From JAVVVD01 sp036652795 (GTDB lineage: Bacteria > Bacillota > Clostridia > Christensenellales > CAG-138), in assembly GCA_036652795.1 (NCBI GenBank), contig JAVVVD010000002.1, positions 1 to 64,000 on the forward strand: a stretch of DNA of 64,000 nucleotides, given 5' to 3'. The notes below the pieces were generated by a model. It made no database searches. It was not told the DNA's origin and saw nothing but the letters and a program-made list of their open reading frames with translations. Positions 25,233 through 33,583 of this stretch are shown here, one piece after another. Position 1 is the first letter of the stretch. Every line of letters starts with the position of its first letter. Position numbers and translations under genes: made by a program.

Positions 25233-25739
25233 CTAATCTCCATTTCCGTTATTCGCTCCTGTTCCACCCGTTATAGCAGTGTCAGTAGTTAATACTTTAT
25301 CGCTAGCATGCACCATAACTATCTGATCGGCTGTTGGGTATCCCATACCTGCCTTCACGGCAGCTTCTCGCGCGGCGTCAATATCTATTGCGCTATTTAG
25401 TTTAACATTTAGCGCAGCTATATTCTCTTCGCGCAGTTCTATATCGTTTTTTAGCACATTTACCGCGCAATAACTTTCCGCTATCTGTGCATACCTTATC
25501 ATAAGCATCATCAGTGTCCCAGCCACAACGCCTATAGTCAGCACTGTCATCAACTTTTTGCCGATGTTGCGTTTGGGTTTTGCTACCGGGGCTGCATCGC
25601 GTTTTACATGCGTCTTTACCTGAATATCCGGTTCATAGCGTGGCAGTGCCTCGGCAACAGAAGCACGCGAATGGGAGTACACCCGTGTTGTGGGCGCATA
25701 GCCATAATCGTCCTGAAGCTTTTTTGCTGCTACTGCCAT
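25233..25739 (-). CDS. ftsL: FtsL-like divisome protein
   Basis: A 168-residue bitopic protein. About 70 cytosolic residues rich in basic amino acids are followed by one membrane segment (KLMTVLTIGVVAGTLMMLMI, about 62-81). A short heptad-like region (VLKNDIELREENIAALNVKL) comes next and a disordered Gly/Asn tail. There is no strong sequence family signal; the topology, length and place between rsmH and the PBP gene identify it. FtsL in this position bridges FtsQ and DivIC/FtsB with FtsW and the PBP. The ribosome binding site is AAGGGGG. Confidence 0.7.
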   Translation of the reverse strand: MAVAAKKLQDDYGYAPTTRVYSHSRASVAEALPRYEPDIQVKTHVKRDAAPVAKPKRNIGKKLMTVLTIGVVAGTLMMLMIRYAQIAESYCAVNVLKNDIELREENIAALNVKLNSAIDIDAAREAAVKAGMGYPTADQIVMVHASDKVLTTDTAITGGTGANNGNGD

Positions 25740-25761
25740 TGTTATTCCCCCTTCGCCAAAC

Positions 25762-26694
25762 TTATAACTTCTCTATTGCCCTTAACTTTGCACTGCGTGA
25801 GCGCGGATTATCTTCTATCTCGCTCTGGTCTGCCACAATAGGCTTTTTTGTAAGTATTTTCACCGTGGGACGTTTTCCACAGCTACATATCGGTGCTTTC
25901 GGATCACATGTGCACGGCTTTTCCAGCGTCCTGAACACCTGCTTTGCAATCCTATCCTCCAGCGAATGGAAAGTTATTACCGCCAGCACTCCTGCCGGAT
26001 TTAGCAGATCATGCGCATCCCGTATAGCGTCTTCTAGCCCATTAAGTTCACCGTTGACCTCTATGCGTATAGCCTGAAAGGTTCTTCTTGCTGGATGCGG
26101 TCCTTCCCTGCGCGCCGCAGCGGGTATCGCATTTTTTATCGTCTCCGCCAATTGTGTGGTGCTCGTCAGTGGTCTGGCCGCCACAATTGCGTTTGCTATC
26201 CGCGATGCATATCGTTCCTCGCCATAATTTTTGATTATCAAAAAAAGCTGTTCGCTTGTATACCCATTAACTACATCCTGCGCCGAAAACCCCGATCTCT
26301 CATCCATCCTCATATCCAGCGGTGCATCATCATGATATGAAAAGCCTCGCGACGGCGTATCCAGCTGATATGATGATACCCCCAGATCCAGCAGTATTCC
26401 GTCAACTCCCTGTATCCCTTGCCCGCCTATCAGCGCCTTCATGTCAAAGAAATTGCCGCGCAGCGCCGTAAACCTTTCGTCAAATCGGCTTAAGCGATCG
26501 CTCGCCGCTTCGATGGCTGATGCGTCCCTGTCTATTCCAATAAGCCTTCCATTTGTATTAAGCATCTCCAGCACAGCTTCCGCATGACCGCCACCGCCCA
26601 GAGTTCCATCCACAAATATTCCCCCGCGCATCGGGTTTAGCAACGCAAGCACCTCTTGCTTCATTATTGGAGTATGGTGGAATTCATTCATCAT
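25762..26694 (-). CDS. rsmH: 16S rRNA (cytosine-1402-N4)-methyltransferase RsmH
   Basis: A 310-residue SAM-dependent methyltransferase that modifies C1402 of 16S rRNA. Hallmarks are FHHTPIMKQEVLALL at the start, VDGTLGGGGHAEAVLE (SAM loop, about 28-43), GILLDLGVSSYQLD, PLDMRMDE, RTFQAIRIEVNGEL and VITFHSLEDRI. The length is typical. Its ATG overlaps the mraZ stop as ATGA, which indicates coupled translation. Confidence 0.95.
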   Translation of the reverse strand: MMNEFHHTPIMKQEVLALLNPMRGGIFVDGTLGGGGHAEAVLEMLNTNGRLIGIDRDASAIEAASDRLSRFDERFTALRGNFFDMKALIGGQGIQGVDGILLDLGVSSYQLDTPSRGFSYHDDAPLDMRMDERSGFSAQDVVNGYTSEQLFLIIKNYGEERYASRIANAIVAARPLTSTTQLAETIKNAIPAAARREGPHPARRTFQAIRIEVNGELNGLEDAIRDAHDLLNPAGVLAVITFHSLEDRIAKQVFRTLEKPCTCDPKAPICSCGKRPTVKILTKKPIVADQSEIEDNPRSRSAKLRAIEKL

Positions 26695-27137
26695 ATGCCC
26701 AACTCACTGAGGTAACGCAGCACCTCGTCGCTTATATCGTCGGTTTCTTCTACATGTTTGCTCCAGCCAGCTGCGCTCCAAATCTCTATACGATTGCCCA
26801 TGCCTATAAGCATAGCGTTCTCGTCTATGCCGGCCTGTTCACGCAATGATGCCGTAATAAGCACGCGACCCTGCTTGTCCAAATCGCATTCAGCGGCATT
26901 TGCAAACAGCAACCGCATCGCATTCTGCGCTGTAACATCCGAAAGCGCCAGTTTTTTAAATTTTTCCAGCAATTCGCTCCACACCGGCACAGACATGCCA
27001 AACAAACACCTGCTATCACCCTTGCCCAGCATTCCACGGGTAATAATTACGGTGTTGCCCAGATCCTCGCGCCACTTGGCCGGTATGAATACTCGGCCCT
27101 TGGCGTCCACACTATGTTCAAATGAACTTATTAGCAT
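26691..27137 (-). CDS. mraZ: transcriptional regulator MraZ
   Basis: A 148-residue AbrB-fold DNA-binding protein that represses the division and cell-wall cluster. It holds two SpoVT-AbrB-like repeats: residues 1-50 with HSVDAKGRVFIPAKWREDLG, and about 77-125 with CDLDKQGRVLITASLREQAG. Both contain the DxxGR signature. The start at 27137 has AAGGGGC at a good distance. It is first in the cluster, with three 10-bp direct repeats over its promoter that look like MraZ boxes. Confidence 0.95.
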   Translation of the reverse strand: MLISSFEHSVDAKGRVFIPAKWREDLGNTVIITRGMLGKGDSRCLFGMSVPVWSELLEKFKKLALSDVTAQNAMRLLFANAAECDLDKQGRVLITASLREQAGIDENAMLIGMGNRIEIWSAAGWSKHVEETDDISDEVLRYLSELGI

Positions 27138-27193
27138 GTTACGCCCCTTCCATAGATGCACGAACCTATTTCGCAGTCTTTTGGATTTGTCTC

Positions 27194-27229
27194 ATTATAT
27201 CACCACTATTAAACACTTGTCACCACTTT
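27194..27229 (-). promoter_or_regulatory. cluster promoter with three MraZ-box-like direct repeats
   Basis: Read leftward: AAAGTGGTGA (27220-27229), CAAGTGTTTA (27210-27219) and ATAGTGGTGA (27200-27209), one per 10 bp, followed directly by TATAAT (27194-27199). The shared core is AAGTG or TAGTG. Arrays of GTGG-type boxes spaced about one helical turn upstream of mraZ are the known MraZ operator. Here they cover the -35 region, which fits repression. Confidence 0.65.
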
Positions 27230-27293
27230 TATATTATTATTATCCAATACCTATGTATTTTTGATTTCATATCCGCTTTTACACAAAATAAAA

Positions 27294-27314
27294 GAGACCC
27301 CGCAAAGGAGTCTC
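27294..27314 (-). terminator. terminator of the metallophosphoesterase operon
   Basis: Read leftward, GAGACTCC pairs with GGGGTCTC around a 5-base loop and is followed by TTTTATTTT. It lies between the phosphoesterase stop and the mraZ promoter. Confidence 0.8.
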
Positions 27315-27336
27315 GTGAATGTTCGGCGTAGCACCG

Positions 27337-28026
27337 TTACAGCTCAGTTATCAGTTTAGGACAAAATTCGATATGATCGGCGGAGCACAGCGTATATTCT
27401 GTTCCGTTGCGCTCGCCCTCAAACGCGTTTTTACATGCTTTACCATGCAGATGGCCATATACGACATGCTTTGCGCCAAATCCCTCAAACAGCTCCGTAA
27501 AGCCAGTTGGACCATGTTTCTCTGAAAGCGGCGGATAGTGAATCATACCAATAAGATATGCACCATTCCCTGCGGCTTTAAGGGACATTGTGAGCCTAGC
27601 AAGCTCACGCTCATAAATTTTCGTATTGCTTGGGTCAAATCCATTGTTTTCAGGTGTTATCCACCCGCGCGAACCCGCAACCGCCATATTTCCATAAAAG
27701 AATGCATCATTTTGCAGCGCTGCCATCCCTGGCTTCAGGGCGCCACGCACCCTGGTAAGTGAGTTCCACCAATAATCGTGATTGCCCTTCATTATTAGCT
27801 TTTGACCATTAAGCGCCGATATCGCGTCAAGATCTGCTATAGCATCTTCCATGCGCATCGCCCAACTTATATCGCCCGGTATCAGCACAATATCCGCTGA
27901 TGAGATTCTATCCTGCCATGCATCGGCTATCCGCTCAAAGTGATTGTCCCACTTTTCGCCAAACACATCCATTGGTTTATCAGCGTTCAGCGACAGATGC
28001 AGATCTCCGATCGCAAATACCTTCAA
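27337..28026 (-). CDS. calcineurin-like metallophosphoesterase
   Basis: A 229-residue cytosolic phosphoesterase. The two-metal site can be traced: GDLHLS (7-12), PGDISWAM (50-57), KGNHDYWW (79-86), MIHYPP (about 159-164) and YGHLHG (about 189-194). The substrate is unknown. It starts with TTG seven bases after the stop of the acidic-tail gene, whose last codons supply the GAGGAG ribosome binding site, so the pair should be translated together. Confidence 0.85.
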   Translation of the reverse strand: MKVFAIGDLHLSLNADKPMDVFGEKWDNHFERIADAWQDRISSADIVLIPGDISWAMRMEDAIADLDAISALNGQKLIMKGNHDYWWNSLTRVRGALKPGMAALQNDAFFYGNMAVAGSRGWITPENNGFDPSNTKIYERELARLTMSLKAAGNGAYLIGMIHYPPLSEKHGPTGFTELFEGFGAKHVVYGHLHGKACKNAFEGERNGTEYTLCSADHIEFCPKLITEL

Positions 28027-28032
28027 TGGAGT

Positions 28033-28515
28033 TCACTCCTCATCGTCGTCTTCTTCCGGGTCATCCTCAAAATCGTCCGGATTGTCATCGAAGAAGATTT
28101 CATCATCATCGTTGGCATCATCGTCATCCTCATCATCCTCGTCATCCTCGTCGTCCTCGTCTATGTCCTCACCAAGTTCCTTGTGGATCACTTCAAGCTC
28201 GCTCTCTGGTATGTCGCTCTCGCCTGGCAGCGGAACCTCCATATCTGATAACTCCACATCAGGCAGCACCATGCTGTCTGTCATCCCCATATCGTCGCCA
28301 CGTTTGGTCAGTTTTTCCTGTCTCCTTGCTTCACGCAGGCATATTGCGCACAGCTCACTGCCCTTTACAGCAGGGTTTTCGCCGCACTCTATGCAGACCG
28401 CGCCGATCTCATCCGGATCGCTGTCTCCCTTATGATAGCGTTTGCACACATCACAGCACGTATCATCGTCTTTTATATAATTGACCTCACATCTGGGGCA
28501 CTTCCTAAGCGCCAT
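28033..28515 (-). CDS. zinc-ribbon protein with a long polyacidic tail, function unknown
   Basis: A 160-residue protein with three visible parts. Residues 1-60 contain CPRC, CCDVC, CIEC and CAIC, enough for two zinc ribbons. About 61-110 are mixed charged. About 112-160 are almost wholly Asp and Glu. The start ATG has GGGGAGG six bases upstream. The tail suggests a nucleic-acid mimic or a chaperone-like role, but that is a guess. It is probably co-transcribed with the downstream phosphoesterase. The long serine-rich open frame on the other strand is only the shadow of the acidic codons. Confidence 0.65.
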   Translation of the reverse strand: MALRKCPRCEVNYIKDDDTCCDVCKRYHKGDSDPDEIGAVCIECGENPAVKGSELCAICLREARRQEKLTKRGDDMGMTDSMVLPDVELSDMEVPLPGESDIPESELEVIHKELGEDIDEDDEDDEDDEDDDDANDDDEIFFDDNPDDFEDDPEEDDDEE

Positions 28516-28562
28516 CAAATCGCCTCCCCAATAATGATTATTTACATATTATGCAAAAGCGT

Positions 28563-29198
28563 TCAAACTATGTCAATAGCGCTTTTTACAGAATCGTTGT
28601 TCAGTTCAGAAACATCTGCAATAATTGCACCTATTCGCGATAACATTTCCTGCCGTCCACGCGCATTCTCCGCCGAATATGGCAGCGCGGCTGGCGGAGC
28701 CCCAAGCAGCTTAGCCGCTAAATTTGCCGCCGGTTGTTGCTTTGATCTGGCGAGCTTATCCGCTTTTGTGGCAATGAGTGTAAATGGCACACCATAATAT
28801 ATTATCCATTCAAACATCTGCCTATCCTCCTGCGTTGGCGCGTGCCGTATATCCAACAATAGGAATATGTGCGTAATGCGGCCGGAGGAAAGATATTCTT
28901 CCATAAGCCGCCCCCATTTTTCTTTTTCTGTTTTGGGTGCCTTTGCAAATCCATAGCCTGGAAGATCCACAAGATAAAAATCATTGTTGATCAAAAAAAA
29001 ATTTATCAGTCTGGTTTTGCCGGGGCTAGATGATGTTCTCGCCAGTTTATAGTTATTACAGAGCGAATTTATTAGGCTGGATTTGCCCACATTTGATTTT
29101 CCAACCATAGCTATCTCCACCATGCGTTTTTCAGGGTAGCCGCTATCCAGCGCAACGCTGGTGATAAACGCGGCCTGTTTTATATTAAAATCCTCCAT
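28563..29198 (-). CDS. engB: ribosome biogenesis GTPase EngB/YsxC
   Basis: A 211-residue GTPase needed for large-subunit assembly. G1 is GKSNVGKSSLIN at about 31-42, G2 lies in SSSPGKT at about 58-64, G3 is DLPGYGFAK at about 77-85, G4 is TKAD at about 143-146 and G5 is YSAENARG. The length is normal. The ATG has GGAGG seven bases upstream. In many Bacillota it directly follows lon, as here. Confidence 0.93.
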   Translation of the reverse strand: MEDFNIKQAAFITSVALDSGYPEKRMVEIAMVGKSNVGKSSLINSLCNNYKLARTSSSPGKTRLINFFLINNDFYLVDLPGYGFAKAPKTEKEKWGRLMEEYLSSGRITHIFLLLDIRHAPTQEDRQMFEWIIYYGVPFTLIATKADKLARSKQQPAANLAAKLLGAPPAALPYSAENARGRQEMLSRIGAIIADVSELNNDSVKSAIDIV

Positions 29199-29276
29199 CA
29201 GTACCTCCGTCTTTGCATTGTAACAGCCGTTGCATGAGTATGCAATAGCAATTGAAAAGAACAATAAACACAAAAT

Positions 29277-29305
29277 GCCGCAGCATATGTCTTATATGCT
29301 GCGGC
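29277..29305 (-). terminator. terminator between lon and engB
   Basis: The perfect 12-bp arms GCCGCAGCATAT and ATATGCTGCGGC enclose a 5-base loop. Read leftward it ends in ATTTTGTG. It separates lon from engB transcription at least in part. Confidence 0.8.
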
Positions 29306-29371
29306 AAATTCTAAAACCAAATTCAATATTATTTAGCAGCACAAAATCCTGCCGGTATTTTAATTTTGCAT

Positions 29372-31741
29372 TTATTGTACTATGTTAGCCCTTTGCGTCC
29401 TAGTTTGGGCTATATGCAGCGCAGTATCACGCATAGGCTGCGGCAGATCGCGCAGTGCTGTTTTAAGCACCGTCATAGCATCGGCAGCATACACAATCGA
29501 TAGGCTGCGTTTCACTTCATCTGGTATCTCGTGTAAATCCTTGCGATTTTCCGCTGGAATTATCACGGTATGCATCCCCGCTCGAGTGGCCGCAAGCAGT
29601 TTTTCACGCAGACCCCCTATAGGCAGCACACGTCCCCTTAGCGTTATCTCACCCGTCATAGCAACGCCTGCCCTTACCGGTACGCCTGTCAGTGCGCTTA
29701 CTATCGCCGTCATTATTGTTATTCCGGCGCTTGGTCCATCCTTAGGCACCGCACCCTCCGGCACATGCACATGCACATCCGTATTAAGCAGGAAATCATC
29801 GGCTATTCCAAGCTCAGCGGCATTGGCCCGCACAAATGTCAAGGCTGCCTTCGCGCTCTCCTGCATTACCTCACCAAGTTTGCCTGTTGTTATAACCTGA
29901 CCGGTACCGCGCAGCATCTGCGCTTCAACCTCAAGTGTAACGCCGCCCACGCTTGTCCAAGCGAGTCCATTCGCCATACCCACGGTATCTTCCCGCTCCG
30001 CCAGCATACCTGTATATCTTGGCACCCCAAGGTAATCTATAAGCCGCTGCTTGGTAAGCCGTATACGCGCAGTAGAGCGACCATCCAGCTCACACGCCGC
30101 CTTGCGGCATATCGCGCCTATTGTACGCTCCAGCTCACGCACTCCAGCCTCTGCTGTATAGCCCCTTATTATTTCAGGTAGCATCGCGTCCGGTATGCTC
30201 AGCATTCCCTTCGTAAGGCCGTGCATTTTTAGCTGTTTTACTATCAGATGTCGTTTTGCTATCTCCGCCTTTTCGATCTCAAGGTAGCTCGGCACATCTA
30301 TTATTTCCATTCTGTCCAGCAGTGGGCCGGGTATCGTATCCTTGCTGTTGGCTGTGGTTATAAACATCACCTTGGATAGATCATATGGCAATTCAATAAA
30401 ATGATCTCTAAAGGCAAAATTCTGTGCGCTGTCCAGCACCTCAAGCATGGCACTTGCAGGATCACCCCTGTAGTCGCTTGCAAGCTTATCTATCTCATCA
30501 AACAGTATCACAGGGTTTATCGTGCCTGCCTGCCTCATAGCTCCTATTATACGGCCAGGCATTGCCCCAATATAGGTTCTCCTGTGCCCGCGTATCTCGG
30601 CCTCATCACGGACGCCGCCAAGGCTCATGCGCACAAACTTACGGCCAAGCGCACGCGCTATAGATTGGGATACCGATGTTTTACCCACGCCCGGTGGACC
30701 CACAAAGCATATTATCTGGCCGTTTAGCTTACCCGTAAGCTTTGCAACTGCGATATGCTCTATTATGCGTTCCTTTACTTTTTCAAGCCCGTAATGATCG
30801 TTATCGAGTATTGCGCGGGCATTAGCTATATCCAGATCGTCCTCGCTCGTCTCGCTCCACGGCAAATCCAATATGCATTCTATAAAGCTCTGCGCCACCG
30901 GACCTTCATGTGAGCCTGCGGGCAAATCCGCAAACCGTTCTATTTCCTTTTCCAGTCGTTTGCGCACATCCTCCGGCAGTTCTTTTCCGGCCATACGCTC
31001 GCGATATTTATCCGCTTCGCTCTCCTCATCATCGCCTAATTCCCTGCGGATAACCTTCATTTGCTCACGCAGATAATATTCCTTTTGATTCTTGTCAACC
31101 TGTTTTTTGACTTCCTGCGAAATACGCCGATCTATCTTTTGTATTTCTATCTCCGCAAGTAAAAATTTAAATACAAACTTAGCACGGCTGACTGCATCGC
31201 ACTCCTCCAAAACCGTCTGTCTATCCTCGGTCTTAACCATTATGGTGTTTGCTACAGCATCAACATATTCGCCAAATCCAGTCTTGGCCTCTATAGCCAT
31301 TACAGCATCTGCTGTGAGTTTGCTCGACATGCCAACATAATCGCGGAACGCTTTTTTGATACGGCGATCCAGCGCCTCTGCCGTAACCTCATCATATGGC
31401 TTATCCAATGCCGCCACTGCCGATGCTGCAATAAACGGATCTGTCTGCACGCACTCTATTGCAACCGCCCGTTCGCATCCTTCAATAAGCACACGCACGG
31501 AATCGCCCGGAAGGCATAATACCTGCCGCACTTTGCATAGCGTACCCATCCTATAAACGTCTTCAAGCCCAACATCGCTTTTGCGCGCATCTATCTGCGA
31601 GCTTACAAACACCATGCTGTCATCCTGCATAGCATGCTGCAATGCGGTAACGCTTTTTTCGCGTCCTGCGTCAAAATGCAGCAATTCCCCTGGAAGCACT
31701 ACAAGGCCGCGCAGCGGCACTACCGGTATATTTTCGTACAT
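29372..31741 (-). CDS. lon: ATP-dependent protease Lon (LonA)
   Basis: A 789-residue AAA+ serine protease of the cytosol that degrades damaged and regulatory proteins. The N-terminal LON domain (about 5-195) starts IPVVPLRGLVVLPGELLHF. The AAA+ module has FVGPPGVGKTSVSQ (Walker A, about 345-358) and NPVILFDEIDKLASDYRGDP (Walker B). The protease domain contains PKDGPSAGITI with the catalytic Ser and GLREKLLAATRAG with the catalytic Lys. I start at MYEN because GAGG is six bases upstream; the open frame extends 13 codons further. Confidence 0.96.
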   Translation of the reverse strand: MYENIPVVPLRGLVVLPGELLHFDAGREKSVTALQHAMQDDSMVFVSSQIDARKSDVGLEDVYRMGTLCKVRQVLCLPGDSVRVLIEGCERAVAIECVQTDPFIAASAVAALDKPYDEVTAEALDRRIKKAFRDYVGMSSKLTADAVMAIEAKTGFGEYVDAVANTIMVKTEDRQTVLEECDAVSRAKFVFKFLLAEIEIQKIDRRISQEVKKQVDKNQKEYYLREQMKVIRRELGDDEESEADKYRERMAGKELPEDVRKRLEKEIERFADLPAGSHEGPVAQSFIECILDLPWSETSEDDLDIANARAILDNDHYGLEKVKERIIEHIAVAKLTGKLNGQIICFVGPPGVGKTSVSQSIARALGRKFVRMSLGGVRDEAEIRGHRRTYIGAMPGRIIGAMRQAGTINPVILFDEIDKLASDYRGDPASAMLEVLDSAQNFAFRDHFIELPYDLSKVMFITTANSKDTIPGPLLDRMEIIDVPSYLEIEKAEIAKRHLIVKQLKMHGLTKGMLSIPDAMLPEIIRGYTAEAGVRELERTIGAICRKAACELDGRSTARIRLTKQRLIDYLGVPRYTGMLAEREDTVGMANGLAWTSVGGVTLEVEAQMLRGTGQVITTGKLGEVMQESAKAALTFVRANAAELGIADDFLLNTDVHVHVPEGAVPKDGPSAGITIMTAIVSALTGVPVRAGVAMTGEITLRGRVLPIGGLREKLLAATRAGMHTVIIPAENRKDLHEIPDEVKRSLSIVYAADAMTVLKTALRDLPQPMRDTALHIAQTRTQRANIVQ

Positions 31742-31855
31742 AGCTGTCCTCATTCCCAATGTTATATTACAATTATACATATAACACTCAAACTTGACAA
31801 CACTATGAAGCTGGTATGAAAGGTATAACTTATCAAATATAAATCTATAATTTTC

Positions 31856-33517
31856 CTATGCGCTGCATATCAGAGGAAGCACATTGCTATCCGCAGCCAT
31901 CTGCGGTATGTCAAACGCAAGCCGCATCACCTCGGTTATGTCGCTGACGGCAACTATCCGCACAGGCTGCTCTGCAAACTTTTCTTCCCAGTTTTCCTCT
32001 GGTATTATTATCAGCTTTGCGCCCGCCGTTATTGCCGCCTCAAGCTTTTCGCGCACTCCGCCAACAGGTCTAACATCGCCCAGCGCGGTTATTTCACCTG
32101 TCAATGCAAGCTGCGGCACGGTTGCTTTGCCCGTAAGCGCGCTCATCAACGCCACCGCCAGCGCTATGCCTGCGCTAGGCCCGTCCATTGGCATCCCGCC
32201 AGGCACGTTGAAGCGTATATTCATGCTTCTGCAATCCACACCAAAGCGCTTGATAAATGCGCTGCGCACGTTTTCGCCCGATGTACAAGCGGTGCTTTTA
32301 CGGCGAAGCTTACGCTTTTGCAGCTCCAACTCTTCCTCCTCCGCCGCGCCTCCTATATCCAGTGTGCCGGCACCATGCTCCGTCTGTTCAACCGTGCACT
32401 CTATCTCTATTATCACACCCTGGCTACCGCCCGTTACCGCAAGGCCACAGGTTACACCCACAGCAGGTGTTTCACGTATATGCTGGCTTGTGCGCCTATT
32501 GCAGTGGCTTACCTCCGCCACCCATGTCACGTCCTGTTCCTGCACCTCAAGTCTGCCTTCCCCATAGGCTATGCCACTGGCAAGTTGAACAATGTTGACG
32601 GCATCCCTACCTGAGCTGCAAAAGCTTGCGCACATGCTTATTGCGGCCTCATCCATGATATATCCTATGCGATTAGCTGCCTCGCGTACTATTATTTCCA
32701 GTTCTTTCTGCGTAAGCGGATTAAAAAACAGTTCTACGCAGCGTGAGCGCAATGCTGGCGGCAATTCATCCGGCATGCGTGTTGTGGCGCCCACAAGTCT
32801 GAAATCAGCCGGTAATCCATTTTGAAAGATATCATGGATATACTGAGGTATTGCCATGTTATCTTTTGAATAATAGGCGCTCTCAAAGCTTACCTTGCGA
32901 TCCTCCAGAACCTTAAGCAGCTTGTTCATCTGAAGTGGATGCAGTTCTCCTATCTCATCAAGAAACAGCACGCCGCAATGCGCTCTGCTTACAGCGCCCG
33001 GTTTGGGCTGGGGCACACCCTGTGTGCCCAACGCTCCAGCGCCCTGATAAATTGGATCATGCACGGAGCCTAGCAAGGGGTCGGCAATGGCTCGTTCATC
33101 AAAGCGTACACAGGTGGCATCCACCTCAACGAACTTTGAAAGCGAATCAAATGGTGAGTCCACGCGTTGTTTGGCCTCCTCAAGCACTAGTCTGGCTGCA
33201 CATGTTTTTCCGACGCCAGGCGGCCCATATATTATCACATGCTGCGGATTTGGACCGCACATAGCCGCGCGTAGCGCCTTTATTCCTTCGGCCTGACCTA
33301 TAATATCCTCCATTCGCGAGGGTCTTGCCTTTTCCGAAAGTGGCAGATTAAGTGAACGAGAGCGCATCTGCTTCAGCTCGCGCACCTCTCTGCTTTCCTC
33401 CCTCGCGTTTGGCCGACGCGGCGCAATGCCTTCCGCGCGCTGCTGTCTGCGCTTAAAAAACCACATCATTGCGGAAAAAAGCGCTATTTGTATCAATACC
33501 CAAACAAAAATCTCCAT
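31856..33517 (-). CDS. lonB: ATP-dependent protease LonB (sporulation-type, membrane-anchored)
   Basis: A 553-residue Lon-like protease. A single N-terminal membrane segment (VWVLIQIALFSAMMWFF) replaces the LON domain. The AAA+ module has IIYGPPGVGKTCAARL at about 92-107 and VLFLDEIGELHPLQMNKLL. The protease domain contains PMDGPSAGIAL (catalytic Ser) and GGVREKLEAAITAG (catalytic Lys). In Bacillus LonB is a forespore-compartment protease. It lies next to lonA, as in Bacillus, with 114 bases between them. Confidence 0.93.
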   Translation of the reverse strand: MEIFVWVLIQIALFSAMMWFFKRRQQRAEGIAPRRPNAREESREVRELKQMRSRSLNLPLSEKARPSRMEDIIGQAEGIKALRAAMCGPNPQHVIIYGPPGVGKTCAARLVLEEAKQRVDSPFDSLSKFVEVDATCVRFDERAIADPLLGSVHDPIYQGAGALGTQGVPQPKPGAVSRAHCGVLFLDEIGELHPLQMNKLLKVLEDRKVSFESAYYSKDNMAIPQYIHDIFQNGLPADFRLVGATTRMPDELPPALRSRCVELFFNPLTQKELEIIVREAANRIGYIMDEAAISMCASFCSSGRDAVNIVQLASGIAYGEGRLEVQEQDVTWVAEVSHCNRRTSQHIRETPAVGVTCGLAVTGGSQGVIIEIECTVEQTEHGAGTLDIGGAAEEEELELQKRKLRRKSTACTSGENVRSAFIKRFGVDCRSMNIRFNVPGGMPMDGPSAGIALAVALMSALTGKATVPQLALTGEITALGDVRPVGGVREKLEAAITAGAKLIIIPEENWEEKFAEQPVRIVAVSDITEVMRLAFDIPQMAADSNVLPLICSA

Positions 33518-33583
33518 ACCAGTCCTCCTACGGACATAGTATGGAGATTTTACAATTTAAAAACCCAGTCAAGAGTTGTTAAT

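Noticed and set aside
27944..28435. 163-codon serine-rich frame on the plus strand
   Set aside because: The serine runs are the reverse complement of the Asp/Glu codons of the acidic-tail gene. It has no ribosome binding site.
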